From Albula goreensis (taxonomy: Eukaryota > Chordata > Actinopteri > Albuliformes > Albulidae), in contig CM040746.1 of assembly GCA_022829145.1 (NCBI GenBank), positions 20,619,332 through 20,683,331 of the forward strand: DNA of 64,000 nt, written 5' to 3'. Within the stretch, counting starts at the first letter, position 1. The number at the start of each line of letters is the position of its first letter. The notes beneath the pieces are model-generated. The model was not told the DNA's origin. It worked only from the letters and a program-made list of their open reading frames with translations, and searched no databases. This document shows, piece by piece, positions 49,317-61,447 of the stretch. The position numbers and the translations under genes are program-made.

Positions 49317-52300
49317 TTACTTAATGCAAAAGAACCACAGACTATCATTCTACTAATGTGTTGTACCATGTCTGAAATGGAATAGTGATTCATGAACTAT
49401 CCTCCTTCATTTTGCTGTTTGGGTTAAAAGAGGTCAAATAAAATTGATAAACCACTCCCTTCATTATTATATCAATAGTCTTAACTGTTGCAACCACAAC
49501 TTCTATATAAAAAGTGTCATGAAACCAAACAAGCTTGCCTTTATGAAAGTGAAATACATCGTGGGAACAGTGGCAGTAATGGAATGGAACATCTAATGCA
49601 CTGATTCAGCAAGTTAACGTCAGCAGTGACAAGCTGTGACTGTACTCTGTAATGGGAAATGCTTCTGTTTTAATTTGATACATAATCTTTGCTTTATAAT
49701 TTCTTTTACTTCATTAACGTTAAGCCTGCACGTGGAACAAACTAGTATGTTTTGATGCGTCATGCTACTTTTTGAAGTTAGGACAGTCTCATCTGTGCTG
49801 TCACAAAGCCTAGCCCATAGAGCATGAGCAGTACAGGCCAACCAATCATTAATGAGCATAATGTCAGGAAAGTGACACTCTCCATGTCACTTCTTATTTC
49901 AGCTGATTCTGCCAACTTGTAGCAACGTGCTAATTTCTTTTGCTTTCGTTTGTTTCTCTGTCTTTCAGTGTCCTGATTTAAGCATTATTTTCTGATCCGC
50001 AGAATTATGACAGTTTCTTATAACTCTCTGCTTTTTGAAAAACAGCAACACATTGTAGTTTCACCGGTCATGGGGTCCATGAAGGCTCATCGTATTTATA
50101 GTTTGTAACAGATCTGTCTGAACTGGTACTTTGTTTGGATTGGTTTGAATTGAAGTGGGACTGGATCAAAGAGATTCTCCTGTAATGCCCCTCTGATCCG
50201 TAAGGAAACACTCAGGCTTTGGTGTGGATGACATGTAAATCGGTGTTCAGTGGCTGATGAGGAACTGCCAGTTGCTGTCAGCCGTAGCGATACACACCAA
50301 ATTGATGCAATGCAAAACAAATACTATAATTCTCAATTGTTTTGTTGGTGGGTAAAAAATCTTGTAGTACACCAAAGATAGCCAAGTTTTACATCCTCAA
50401 CAAATGAAGACAATCTCATGTTTGCTGTCAAAATGTAGCTTTGACTGCTAGTGACTCAAATGCTCAACCAAAGACAAACCTTATTATTAAATCTTTTGAA
50501 AAATGTATTTAGTGAATTTTGAGGGTATTCAAAACCACATAATTTTCAGAGGATTTCCTAATGTTCCAGCCTCTCTGCTGTGATTAATAGAGCCCTGTTT
50601 GCATGTCCACCTATGCTGAGGGAATTGTAAATCCAAGGTGAATGTTAAAAAAGGCGCAAGGGATATGCTAATCCAATGGAATAGCATCGGCCTCCTTATC
50701 ACCTCCAAAATTTGATTTTCTCAGGAGCTGTCAAGTTGGTTCCCCTTGCAGAGGACGCAGTGGCCCAACGTGAGGGCTGTTCTAAACTTTCATTTTGCCT
50801 GCTTCTGCTGCCCTTTGCATTTATTGGCTGTCCTCCCCTCATTTCCTTGCCTCTTCTATCTGTTTTTAATTACTGCCTTTATTTTACATTCAGACTCTTT
50901 CTTTCCCCTCTCTTATCCAGTTTTGTCTTTAAGAATCCTCTCGATCTGCTATGTAGTTTGTTCCAGTGGACATCTGAATGAACATAACTGTATGACTGGT
51001 GACTTTTGGCTGAGTTTTCTGTTGTGAGTCACACTGGCTACTACCACAACTGGCAAATAGAAGTACTATAAATACAGCATTACAAAATTGATGTGTTCAT
51101 CTCCAAATCACCATCTTTGAATGGGCAAAATAACCTTTGCTATGCACACACAATTAGACTGATTGTGAGAGATACAAGGTGCAAGGATATTGAGAAGGTG
51201 ATTGTGTATGTATTCTGTGTTCCTGTGATCACGGCTTTTCATCAGAATATCCCTTCAGTGTTCCTCCAAGCTTAACACACCCCACCCATCATGCTTGTGG
51301 GCTTTTTTTTCTCCTCCATTGTGTTTAAACACTGTTTTCCCCCCTTTTCTAATCCTTCGTTGTCAGAACAGAGAAGAGGCAAGCTGTTGGCATAACGACA
51401 CATGATAATTCGTCTGTTGTTTCTGCAAATAAAGGTTTAAGAAAGACCCAGACATTTCTAATTCTACATAGTTGTCTTTTTTGGTGATTAGAATCGTTTA
51501 AAGGGTGAGGGCTGGCAGAGGTGTTTAGCCGACGCTGCCGCCTTTGCGCGATTAGCAGATCTTCTATGGGAATAATGCTCACTCGGTAGTCAATTGGAGG
51601 GGATTAGGGGGTTTTGAGTCTTGGAGCTGGAGTGAGGCTGTTTGGAGATTATGTTCAGCAATGGCAGCCAGTCAAATACCAGGTAGAAAGAAGCAGAGGA
51701 GAGGAGGAAGAGAGCTGCCGTCTGGCAAAACAAGGGTGAGGGTGGTATGAATGCCTACATATCCCTGCGCACCCCCTCTTTGCAAGTGCAGGGTAATTGA
51801 CAAAAGAGTTCAAGAGGGAAGTGACGCAAGCAATTTGACTTGGCGTGTGAATGCTCAAAATGCTCAAAAGCTTTCCCTCGCAAAATTTTATCAGGGCTGT
51901 ATTTGCAGTGTTTGTGTTACTTTTTGAAATAAAACACATGCTATAAATGAATCAATTTCCAGAGAGAAATTTTGTTATTTAAATGTAATATACTTACAGA
52001 ATGTGTTCTAATAAATGCAGTGTATGTGCCCATAAGTCATCCCTAAAAAAGAAACATTTACAGTAGTGATTCATATCAGGTCAATAATCAGACCTGATAT
52101 GAGTTGGCTATAGGTTTTCATGTCAGAAGGCAAGCTATCAAACCAAAATCAGTCCAGGAAATAACTTGTAGCAATGGATGATTTTTAAATCATGAGCTAT
52201 ATGAAGCAAATATAAAGCTTTATAATATTTTGCTATATAAAGCAAAATAAAATGGTATTGTAATTTTTAACCAAACATGACACAATATAAAAAAATAAAT

Positions 52301-53187
52301 AAGTTTGTTTACAAAAATCTGCAGTTGTGACTGTTTATAAATAAAATATACACTTTTCACTCATTTCTAATTTATATGTTTTCCCTGTCTGATTTGCAGT
52401 GTTCTTCTATGTTCTGCTTAATTTGGAATTATGTGCAATCATATGTCTGAATGGCATTGTACATATTCAAAACACAGGTACAGACACTTGAAAACCAGAG
52501 GAGATTATATCAAAAGGCTATTGCTGAAATCTTGCCTCTGGACCAAGGGAAGTACATGCTGTTGGCATACCGAATGTTAATGATTAAATCCACCATTTTG
52601 CAGGTCCTGATAATCAGGGAGCATCTGGATCCTGTAAGCAGTCAAGTATAACATTTCTGACAAACCCTTTAAATAAAATGATGGAAGTAAATAAAATAAG
52701 CCCTGTCCAATCCAGAGTGACTTCAGGGTCAGCATCTCCTAAGTGCCCTAAAGTAGCTGTTCTTGGTTCTGTACCATTTGGAGAGAGGGGACATTTAAAC
52801 ATTGTGAATGGAGGGAGGGAACATGTAAATATTATTGGTGCAGTACTGTTGTTGTCTGACGGTCAGATGGTGGAAAATTAAGACAACCCAACGGCCCAAA
52901 ACTGTCTCTCAGAGCCACTGCATTTCTGGCATGCGTTTCATTTGAAACGTATATATGATGGCTTTGGTGTTTTTTCCACTCACAGCAGTGTCATTAATCT
53001 CACATGCAGAGCCTGCTCTTCCCAAAGCCTCCAGCATTTCCCCTCCTTGCAACCCGGCACCATTACTTATTACCTCTGTCATAGATTCCACATGAATGCC
53101 TGTGCTATCTCAGCAAGGCTTATCACCACTTCTGTGATTTATGTGCATGTATAAACTGCATGGGCATATTATAAATGTCTCTCTCTG

Positions 53188-53191
<4 letters not shown>
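49317..53191. other. No gene seen; small inverted repeat and a CpG patch
   Basis: A perfect 12-bp inverted repeat, tcatatcaggtc/gacctgatatga, with an 8-bp loop lies at 52071-52102. A locally CpG-containing stretch at about 51490-51600 (gccgacgctgccgcctttg, cgcgattagcagatc) could be a conserved non-coding element. Open frames here are short and unconvincing. Confidence 0.45.
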
Positions 53192-53258
<67 letters not shown>

Positions 53259-53267
53259 ATATACATA

Positions 53268-53320
<53 letters not shown>
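53192..53320. repeat. (AT)n microsatellite in two blocks
   Basis: About 64 bp of pure at repeats, a short break (agatatacatatatatttta), then a second run of about 45 bp. It is self-complementary and prone to hairpins, and likely hypervariable or mis-assembled in short-read data. Confidence 0.95.
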
Positions 53321-53322
<2 letters not shown>

Positions 53323-53454
53323 ATCAAGACCTGCAGAAATATTTTTTTTGGTTTTTTACATTATTTAAACTTTTATTTAATTGGACTAAATTTGTTGTAC
53401 AGATTAACACAAAGAAACAATCTTTAAAAAGAAAAACTTCATTGACCTTATAGT

Positions 53455-53664
53455 CATTTACCTGATGCTTTTATCCAAAGTGATGTACAGTTGAAGTTTA
53501 TGCTGACCAGGGGCCAATCCTCCCTGGGGGCAGTGTGGGGTTGGGGGCCTTGCTCAAGGGTCCAACAGCAAGGGTGTTCTTGCTGTGGCTAGGCTGGGGC
53601 ATGAGCCACCAACCTCAGGGGTCTCAGTCATGTACCTTGGCCATTAGACTACAGGCTGCCCCCC
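53455..53664 (-). repeat. tRNA-derived SINE, minus orientation, nearly complete
   Basis: Read on the minus strand, the element begins with ggcagcctgtagtctaatgg (A-box-like), has a B-box-like ggttggtggctcatgcccc, then ggacccttgagcaaggcccc and the middle body, and ends with ctttggataaaagcatcagg, which matches the gctctggataagagcgtctg-type SINE tail. It is the best preserved SINE in the window. Flanking duplications were not identified. Confidence 0.8.
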
Positions 53665-56388
53665 TACAGGATTCCTAGGTCTATTCGTAAAAGGTACTTA
53701 TTTTAGTCTAAGTTGGAGAGTTCCTCTAGGAATAGGCATGGGGGTACAGCTATGAGTAGTTTAGTTTTTAGTCTCTTCACACCTGAAGACTCACATGTCT
53801 CTGCTGTTACCAGAGAAGAAAAAGCTGAAAGAGGAGGAGAGATATACTGCCAGCCTTGGTACTGAGCAGAGCTGCAGGTAACTCAGGCTCAGAGAACCAT
53901 TTTGGCTGTTCAAGCAGAGGTGGTGATCAGAAGTTGTGCAGACCGTTTTTTTTAAATTCTGTTGGAAACTCAAAGATTCTGAGTGAAGGTGATGGGTGAT
54001 GGAGTTCTTTGGATGACAATGGAATGTGTCATAATAGTCATCTTTTTTCAGCATTCAGTTTAGCTGTACTTCAACACATCATGCAATGTAGGACAATGTG
54101 TGTGCTCACAGTGGCTAGATTGTTACAGAGTGTGACAAGTCACCACAGGGATTAAATACAGGGGGTGAATTTGACCACAGTGGGTGTCCTTGATGGCCTG
54201 AGGTGCTAATAACTGCATATTAAGCAACAATGATGACTTTTGATGTGATCATCCTTGTCTGCAGCGTCCCCAATGTCATTGAATTGGTTTTAGAGGAATC
54301 TCATTACAATCCCATGAGTCATCAAGTCCTTAATTGTGTCCATTCTGAAGTCCCTGCTGAATACCACCAAAATATATGCTCCAAATGGGGATATTTGATT
54401 TCGCGAAAGTGTCTAATTTTTTGACCTTGCATTGAATATGCAATTGTTTAATACTGTTTGCCTTACGTAAAAACATTGACCAGTAAATAGTGGATAAGAC
54501 ATGATATGATCCATAACATGATTGTGTGAGACCAAAAAACCGTATTTTTGAGGGTTTTAAGTTGTTATAGTCATGCTTATAGCACCAGGTTCTGGCCCTA
54601 CGATCTAATGACACAAAAAGGGATTTTAGTTCGCAGAGGATTTACATGTGTTACACAACTCAGGAGGGTATAATGCTCTGCACTTTAGACACCATTGACC
54701 CTGTTTTGTTCAAAGCTGGGGCTGAAAATGACCCAGCAGTCTAATCTCCTATGTAGTTGGACTATATTAAAGCCTCTCTTGTGCACTGACACACACACAC
54801 ACACACACATGCACATGCACTTTTCCCCATTTCTGAAATCTTCCTGCTGGTGACTCAAATCCAGGATTGAACAGTATTTTCACACAATCTAGCCTACATT
54901 ACCTCCTCCTCAATTACGCTGCTTTGGCTATAATAAACTGGCTTGGATTTCTAGGCATAAAATGTCTTGACTATTTGCTATTCCAGTGTCTTTACTATGA
55001 GTAAGGGATTTGAGCATAAGGGAGTATTAGATCTAACCCCCCACCCCAACCACCATTCCCCACCCTACCCTGGAGTGACCTGGTGGACATTTTAGCAACA
55101 TGAGAAACCAAGTGATGTGTACTGAAAATTGTATCAAAGAAAAGTTTGATCATTCTTGACAAACCTTATCACAGTGGGAGGCCCCACACAGAATGTATAA
55201 ATGGAGAGAATACTTAAAAGTAGTAGTCTAGTCTGCAGCTTACAAATTAAAAATGAAAAGCACTTGTCTATTACTTACTCTCAAGATTGTGTGCGACTTT
55301 TTCTTACATATTCTTCCTTTGACCTTGAGCTACAAAGGATGATTGTGCACTGCAACTGCAGTCTGTGTTCCAAGGTGACATTGTGTTTGGTTCCTTTTTC
55401 AATTCATTTGTTCCAAATATCCTCAGATATAATTTCCATTCATAGGGAATAATTTGTAGTTTAAAACTCAAGCACCAACAGACAATAACTGTGAGGCATA
55501 AAAGATAGCTTTCGCCACCCATATCCCATAAAATATTATTGCTTTTATAGCTTAGCCCTAGATTGAATGTCCAATTCAATGGTTCATTTCTCTTTCAAAT
55601 TTCCACCAGACACATTGAAGGCGGTATACTTTTTTACTTATTAGAGAGTTTGGTAAACTCTGAGTCTGATTCTCAGGTAGGCTGTTGTAATCTTGACCAA
55701 ACTAAAAGACCTGTAAGCTGACCCCTGTAATCATGTCACCTGGAATATAATATTTAAGTTGCATTGAATTTATTATTAAATTAAACTCATAAATTCTTTT
55801 GGTGTAAAATGTAATCACCTTGGATTAAGGTATCTGACTGATCTTAACTTTGAGCAGTATTTACAGTGAGTTTAGCAGGATGTGCAGGAACTGTGAAAGC
55901 CCTTTTCAAGGCCCTCCTACTCTCTGCTATTCCCCTCATGTACCCTCTTTGCCGAAGGCATTTGCGAGTCACAGTGCACTCACTTCGGGCTCCCTAATTC
56001 CCTTGGGGTGTGAATGACAACGAATGAGGACACCCGTAGTCACAGCTGCCCAAGCATCAGTGACATGCATTTGCCATGTGCTCTGTTGCTAAGGACACTC
56101 ATGCCTCCTCAACCATGGAAAAAAACTCAAAGAGCTGGCTATGGAATCCTGCCTGACGGCAGCAGGTACAGCTATGTCAGGCAGACCCTCCTCTAGCTAC
56201 CGTTCATTTCACTGTGACCCCCTCTGGCAGTACTTTCAGTTGGGGTGCAACATTCATGACCATAGAACTTAAAACATGAGCTGGACCAAACTGTGGTTCC
56301 ACTGTTAAATCTGAATGGCAACAGTTGGCAGGCCCTGTGAGTGTGAATGTATGCAGCATCCTCCAAGAATCTTTCCAGACATCCTTCC
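53665..56388. other. No gene seen
   Basis: There is a (CA)n microsatellite of about ten units at 54788-54809. No exon-like or element-like sequence is recognised elsewhere. Confidence 0.5.
54788..54809. repeat. (CA)n microsatellite
   Basis: About ten acac units, followed by atgcacatgcac. Confidence 0.9.
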
Positions 56389-56670
56389 CACACCCCGAAA
56401 ACCTGTCCATACACTGTCCATGCCTTAGGGATCTATTCTAACCCCACGCCCCAAATACACCCGTGTGCACACACAGACACTCACACACCCTGGGGACCTG
56501 ATCTACATCCTGCCCACAACTTGGGGACCTCATCCAAAATCACACCCACAGCCTAAGGATCTGTTCTAAAACCCCTCCCACATCCTCAAAGATCTGTTCA
56601 GAAATACCATTCACACCCTGGGGACCTGCACTTAATCTCTACCCACACCCTGGGGATCTGTCAAGGCATC
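56389..56670. repeat. Degenerate tandem repeat, about 32-bp unit, about 9 copies
   Basis: The units align on cacaccctggggatctgttc followed by a variable aaaacccctcc-like half. Recognisable unit starts include cacaccctggggacctgatc, cacaacttggggacctcatc, cacagcctaaggatctgttc, cacatcctcaaagatctgtt, cacaccctggggacctgcac and cacaccctggggatctgtca. Unit lengths are about 31-34 bp. One unit near 56450 is replaced by a CA-rich expansion. The divergence between copies implies age. Confidence 0.75.
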
Positions 56671-56699
56671 TTGTTCAGTCAGCAAGTGATTTTGACTTA

Positions 56700-56840
56700 A
56701 CTTTAGCCATTGGATAGAAAGTGGACACATACATACAGATATACACATGCACACTCACACAATCACATTCATTCTGTCAAACACATACACACACACAATG
56801 GATACATACACACTCATGCACACAAACACACACAACTTTA
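56700..56840. repeat. CA/CATA-rich simple repeat
   Basis: Degenerate acatacac/acacacaa units with interruptions. Confidence 0.8.
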
Positions 56841-58600
56841 CAAGATTTGTATTATGTAAATAATTAAACAGAAAGAAACTATCAACACTCCTCATACACA
56901 CACTTGCTTATTTGCACATTATGCTTCAGTGTTCACCAACATTGTATGTTGCAGAACACTTCATTTCAGACCCCTCTGAGAAAGGCTTGTTTTCCAAGGA
57001 GCACCAGTTTGAAAAGCATCTCAGCATTTGATGCACATTATTAATTGGTCTGCCTCTCATTTTTATGACCACTACTGCTATTACTACGGCTACCACCATG
57101 ACCACTATTAATTTTGCTGTCTCTGATGTCCTTAATAAGACATTAGCATTCATGGCCACTTCCAAAATGTATTGAATTCCACTGGCTCACAGATCTCCAC
57201 TTGAAGACTGCGAATTAACCAGCTTTCAACACGGATCTGGCTGTAATGAATCCTTTGTATTTGTACTCTCAACTGAGTCTACATTAAATTGAATTGAATG
57301 TTTCTCACTTTCCCCCACAACAGATTTCTCCATTATCCCCTCTTGCTTGTGTCTCCCCCTTCTCCTTCCACTCTGCCTCCATATAATACACAGAGTTCTG
57401 GCACAGAGATTCCTGCTGCTTGTACTTACATCCTCCTGACTGTGTGAAGAGAGTCTGCTGTTTAAAAAGCTGTTTGATCTGGACAGGCCTCCAGGACTGC
57501 CATTGGCTTTGAATGCCCAGTCTGTCTCCCATCCCTGCTGGGCACTGAACCTTTGTTATGTCCCTTTCTATTCTCCTTTCATTTATGTTAGCATAATCCA
57601 GAACACAGCTTCCAAAGAAATTAACGTGTAGTCATTGTGTTTCAGTATATCCATGCTAGCTTTGTCTGTGGTGTGCATGAATTAGTTCCACACAGATTCC
57701 AAGCTATCATTTGGCAATATTTTTTCCCCTATGATAGGGATGTAGTTCAGCACTGATTTTTCCTTGACAGCAGAAAGGTTAAGGAGTGGTTGGTTAACAT
57801 GGTTAATGGGGCAGACACTGCAACTAAGATGGGTTTGTGGGTTGAGAGTGGATGAAGCTCCCAATAAATGATGCATTGTGGTGCTCTTACATTTGAAGAG
57901 ATTGACTTAAATGTTGTAATTGGACTCGTGGTGAGGCAGAAGCTGATTTAAAAAGTATAATTTGACACAAAACCTTCTCATATTGATTCTTGAAAAACAA
58001 ACACACACACACACACACAGATACACAGATCACCAACAAACAGGGGTAAAAGGTAGCAAATACTATAAAGGACCATGTAATAGTGGTTAATTCAATATAC
58101 TAGACTCAATAAACGTAAGCACAATGTTTTGAATATGTGAGCTCTTTTTGCAAACAAAGCCAAGTTTGCAAAGGCAAAAGAAAACAAAATATTAAGCTAT
58201 GGTGTGTTTGATTGGACATTTGAGTGAGTAAGGTTAATGCAAGCAGTAGTAGCAACATTTTTTTATCACTGCACCAGTGGAGATGCCACCCTTCCTTTAG
58301 AGTTCTTGAAAGGCTTGTTAAGCAAGTGCACATAATCATGTAAATTTGATTCCTATGTTGATCAGCGAAGCCCTGCTTTCTGTATGGAAACAAGTGGAAG
58401 AGAGATCATTGTTCGCACAACCCCCACCCCTTTACTTGGATACAGATCATAGTGCTTGAGTAACATGCAAATTAATGTTCAATCAGCCTTTGATATGGCA
58501 CTTTAAACTTTATTTAACAGTTTCTGTATTTAACAGCCTTTTCTGTATAGAGGAGAAGATGATTCAGACTTGATATCATATTAATTTTTAGTGACAGTTT
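56841..58600. other. No gene seen
   Basis: A (CA)n run of about ten units lies at about 57998-58018. Open frames at 56.9-58.4 kb, mostly minus strand, lack motifs. Confidence 0.5.
57998..58018. repeat. (CA)n microsatellite
   Basis: Ten tandem ac units after aaacaaac. Confidence 0.9.
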
Positions 58601-58624
58601 GCAGTCTAGTGGTCAGAGCACTGG
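58601..58624 (+). repeat. tRNA A-box-like SINE head fragment (tentative)
   Basis: gcagtctagtggtcagagca followed by ctgg matches the A-box region of tRNA-derived SINEs. No B-box follows at the right distance, so it is a fragment or chance. Confidence 0.25.
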
Positions 58625-58763
58625 ATCTTAGGTTATTAAACTGTGTATAGTTGGGTGTCAAAACATTTGATGTATGAAATACAGTATTTAAGACAACTAC
58701 CTAAGAAGTGTTGGGTCAAATTTAATAATAATTTAAATTAATAATAATAGCTTGCTTGTTTTG

Positions 58764-58871
58764 CCAGATACCATGGTTAGAACCAGTAATTGTATTAGCT
58801 TCAAATCATGGTTTAAGGCTCAAAACTCTTTCATTCCCACTGCAATATCCATTGTAAATAAGGCCAAATAG
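58764..58871 (+). pseudogene. C-terminal end of LINE ORF2 (non-LTR retrotransposon)
   Basis: A 36-codon frame ends with TAG at 58869-58871. It reads PDTMVRTSNCISFKSWF and then KAQNSFIPTAISIVNKAK. The pattern R-T/N...F+...SFIPTAI...N is the usual C-terminal end of reverse-transcriptase proteins in vertebrate LINEs. It is followed by an AT-rich 3' UTR and a short tandem tail. The upstream RT domain is absent, so this is a 5'-truncated, inactive copy, as is typical for LINE insertions. The frame upstream of 58764 is not intact. Confidence 0.7.
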
Positions 58872-59053
58872 ATTGTCACACAGGCTACATAACTATGGAA
58901 TCATTTGTGTTATTTATGGAATTGTTTGTGTTTTCATATAATTTAATGTGAGTCTTTTGTGGGTGTATATGTTTCGTATTGTTTGTGGGCCCTTAACCAA
59001 AGTAGACAATAGACAATAAACAATAAAGTTTTTTGAATCTTGAATCTTGAATC
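58764..59053 (+). mobile_element. 5'-truncated LINE 3' end with (TGAATCT)n tail
   Basis: ORF2 C-terminus (58764-58871), then a 3' UTR with gtttgtgggcccttaaccaa, a polyadenylation-like aataaa (59017-59024 region), and a tail of three tgaatct-type units (59034-59053). Tandem short tails of this kind are known for several LINE clades. The exact clade cannot be fixed by eye. No target duplication was found. Confidence 0.7.
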
Positions 59054-60841
59054 CAGTCAGATGTAGTAACTTTTATTTTTGTTACATGTAGGTTTTTTAG
59101 ACAATCTAGTTGCCAAGATCAATGTATTTGCAACCATAGGTATAAGTTTCCAGCCCAGCTTGGATAGTGGAGGATAACTTACTACTTCTGTTTGGTGTTC
59201 TTATATATGGGTGGGGAGGGGAGGAAGTCTTGTTTGTCAGGCTTAGAGATCCACATAGCCACAGTGATCTGCTAAAAAGGCTCCTAGCAATTTGAGAGGC
59301 AGGTCCCATTCCTATGCACAACTCTTGGACCTGAGGGGTGCCAGCTGGTCACCTCACTGATCTCATTAAGAGAGCAACTGCCCCCTGTGACTGAAACCTG
59401 GCAACATAGCCTGCACATGTAACATGCATTATATTTTACATGAATTTGTTCCATTTGAGAGCACTGTAACAAATTTTGATACCAAAGAACATGAGCAAAA
59501 ATGGTTAAACTGTGTCTTTTCATTACTACTAAGTCAGACATTACATTTATTGGTGATAAGCATCTACTCATAAGAAATGTGGTGAATACACTCCCTACTC
59601 CTTCAGATTACGTGCTGTACTGTAGTTAACACATTTTAACATTGGAGTATGCAACAATAAAAATGCAACAGTTGCTGTATAAAATGTCATTAATCCAAAA
59701 AAAGGTTGAGGCTATAATGCCTTGGCTGATGTGATAGTCTATTGAATGCATCCATACTGATGGCATAAAAGACATCTTATTTGTCCTTTAATGAAAGGCA
59801 ATTAAATTGAAAGTAGAGTTCTCCATGTGACTGACATGTGACCTGATTGGAATACATGGAATAACTAGTGAGTACTAGTAGGATGTCCAGAAATGATTTA
59901 AATAAAAATCAGGAGCAAAACATTGTAGAGAGGTTAGGAGTATATCTGGTATAAAGAAAGTGTGAATACTATTCACACATTATCCACACAGTCTTTTCAG
60001 GAAAGTCTGCATTAAAATTAATGTCAACATAAGGTTGTTAATTGATTCCAAAGTCCTATTTGTCCTATGATAAATTTGTCCTGTCAAAATGTCATTTTTA
60101 ATTTATGCACAGCATCAGGTTGTGATGAAAAAGAATTAAAAAATAATAATATCTAGAATTAAAAAAATTGATTCTAGATATTAATGTTGCAATGTTTCGC
60201 TACCTTGAAATGCCTTGTGAAGACGTGGCCATTCATTTGTTGTGTTCAGTGATGTCATTGCACTCATCTCACTGTATACACACACCATTATTATCACTTT
60301 CCATCACTCACGTTCCTGCAAAAATGGAATACTAGTGACTGCCCATCGAAAGGACACTTCTATGAGATGTGCAAGGTTGTCAGTAGTATGGGTAGTAGAT
60401 TGTGCAGGCAGATTAACATTTACTGAAACTGTGACATATGTTTTACAAAGTGTGTGGCTGGGATTCAGTTCACATTTGTCCTATTTTACTTAGAGCTGAA
60501 AAACAGTGTTTCATGCTTTCTCCCCACAAGGAAGGTTTGGCAAGATAAATTTGATGATTGCAGAAAACGCCAAATGGCATTGGTACAAATGCAAATGAAC
60601 CCTTGCATGTCACTCTGAGCCAGAGTTATAGGGGCAAATCTTGATTCAATCCAGGCCTTTCCCTTTTATCAACAAAATGTCAGGTAGAAAAATAAATACA
60701 AGTAATCCAATGCAGCCCGCCATGAGTTACCTCACCGATGAAAATATGATTCTCTCAAGTTATTATTCCTTTTTGATCAAATGTCACAATCTCATAAATA
60801 ATAAATAAAAAAACAATTTGAAATTAAGCACCTGTAACATT
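59054..60841. other. No gene seen
   Basis: AT-rich sequence. A palindromic AT-rich patch lies at about 60150-60182 (aatatctagaatt...gattctagatatt). Confidence 0.5.
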
Positions 60842-61077
60842 GCAGTGTGCTGTATATTTGATGTTGAATGATTGCCCGTCCACAAGAGAACATGGATGAG
60901 CTAAGGCACAGGAGGGTACATTTCACACCAGAGGAGATGGAGGTACAGGTTTGTGAGGTCCATGCCCATCGTGAGCAAATTTTTGAATATGCCAGTGTAA
61001 CCCCTAGGTCTTCACTTGATGCTGCTCTGGCAGACACCACACGGACAAGATCCCTGGGCTTCAGCAATTTGCTGAGC

Positions 61078-61121
61078 CTGGCAAAAACCGGCAAATAACA
61101 GCTGGTAAAATGAAAGTTACT
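61078..61121 (+). repeat. Direct repeat copy 1 (about 44 bp)
   Basis: ctggcaaaaaccggcaaata, then acagctggtaaaatg and aaagttact. It matches copy 2 at 61403-61447 with two or three substitutions and one 1-bp indel. Confidence 0.9.
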
Positions 61122-61402
61122 AGTATCTGGTCCTGTGACACACTCACCACCGGCAGAATGCGAAGGGGCAGAGTACACATGTCCAGTTATTAAATATATG
61201 ATTTATATATGTGGTGATCTTACAGTTTTTATTCCTCTTTGTTTATATACATATGCTTAGTGATACATCGCTAAAACCCATTTTATATGAAGCAACGTGA
61301 AACCACATGACACATAAAAAGGAATAGACAGTAACCACTGTAGCTATTATGACATATTTCACTCAGCTACATTAAATAGAATTCCAACAGAATGTAATGT
61401 AC

Positions 61403-61447
61403 CTGGCAAAATCTGGCAAATAACAGCTGGTAAAATTGACAGTTACT
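61403..61447 (+). repeat. Direct repeat copy 2 (about 45 bp)
   Basis: ctggcaaaatctggcaaata, then acagctggtaaaattg and acagttact. It lies 325 bp right of copy 1. The intervening DNA is AT-rich and unrelated to the gene-like segment on either side. Confidence 0.9.
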
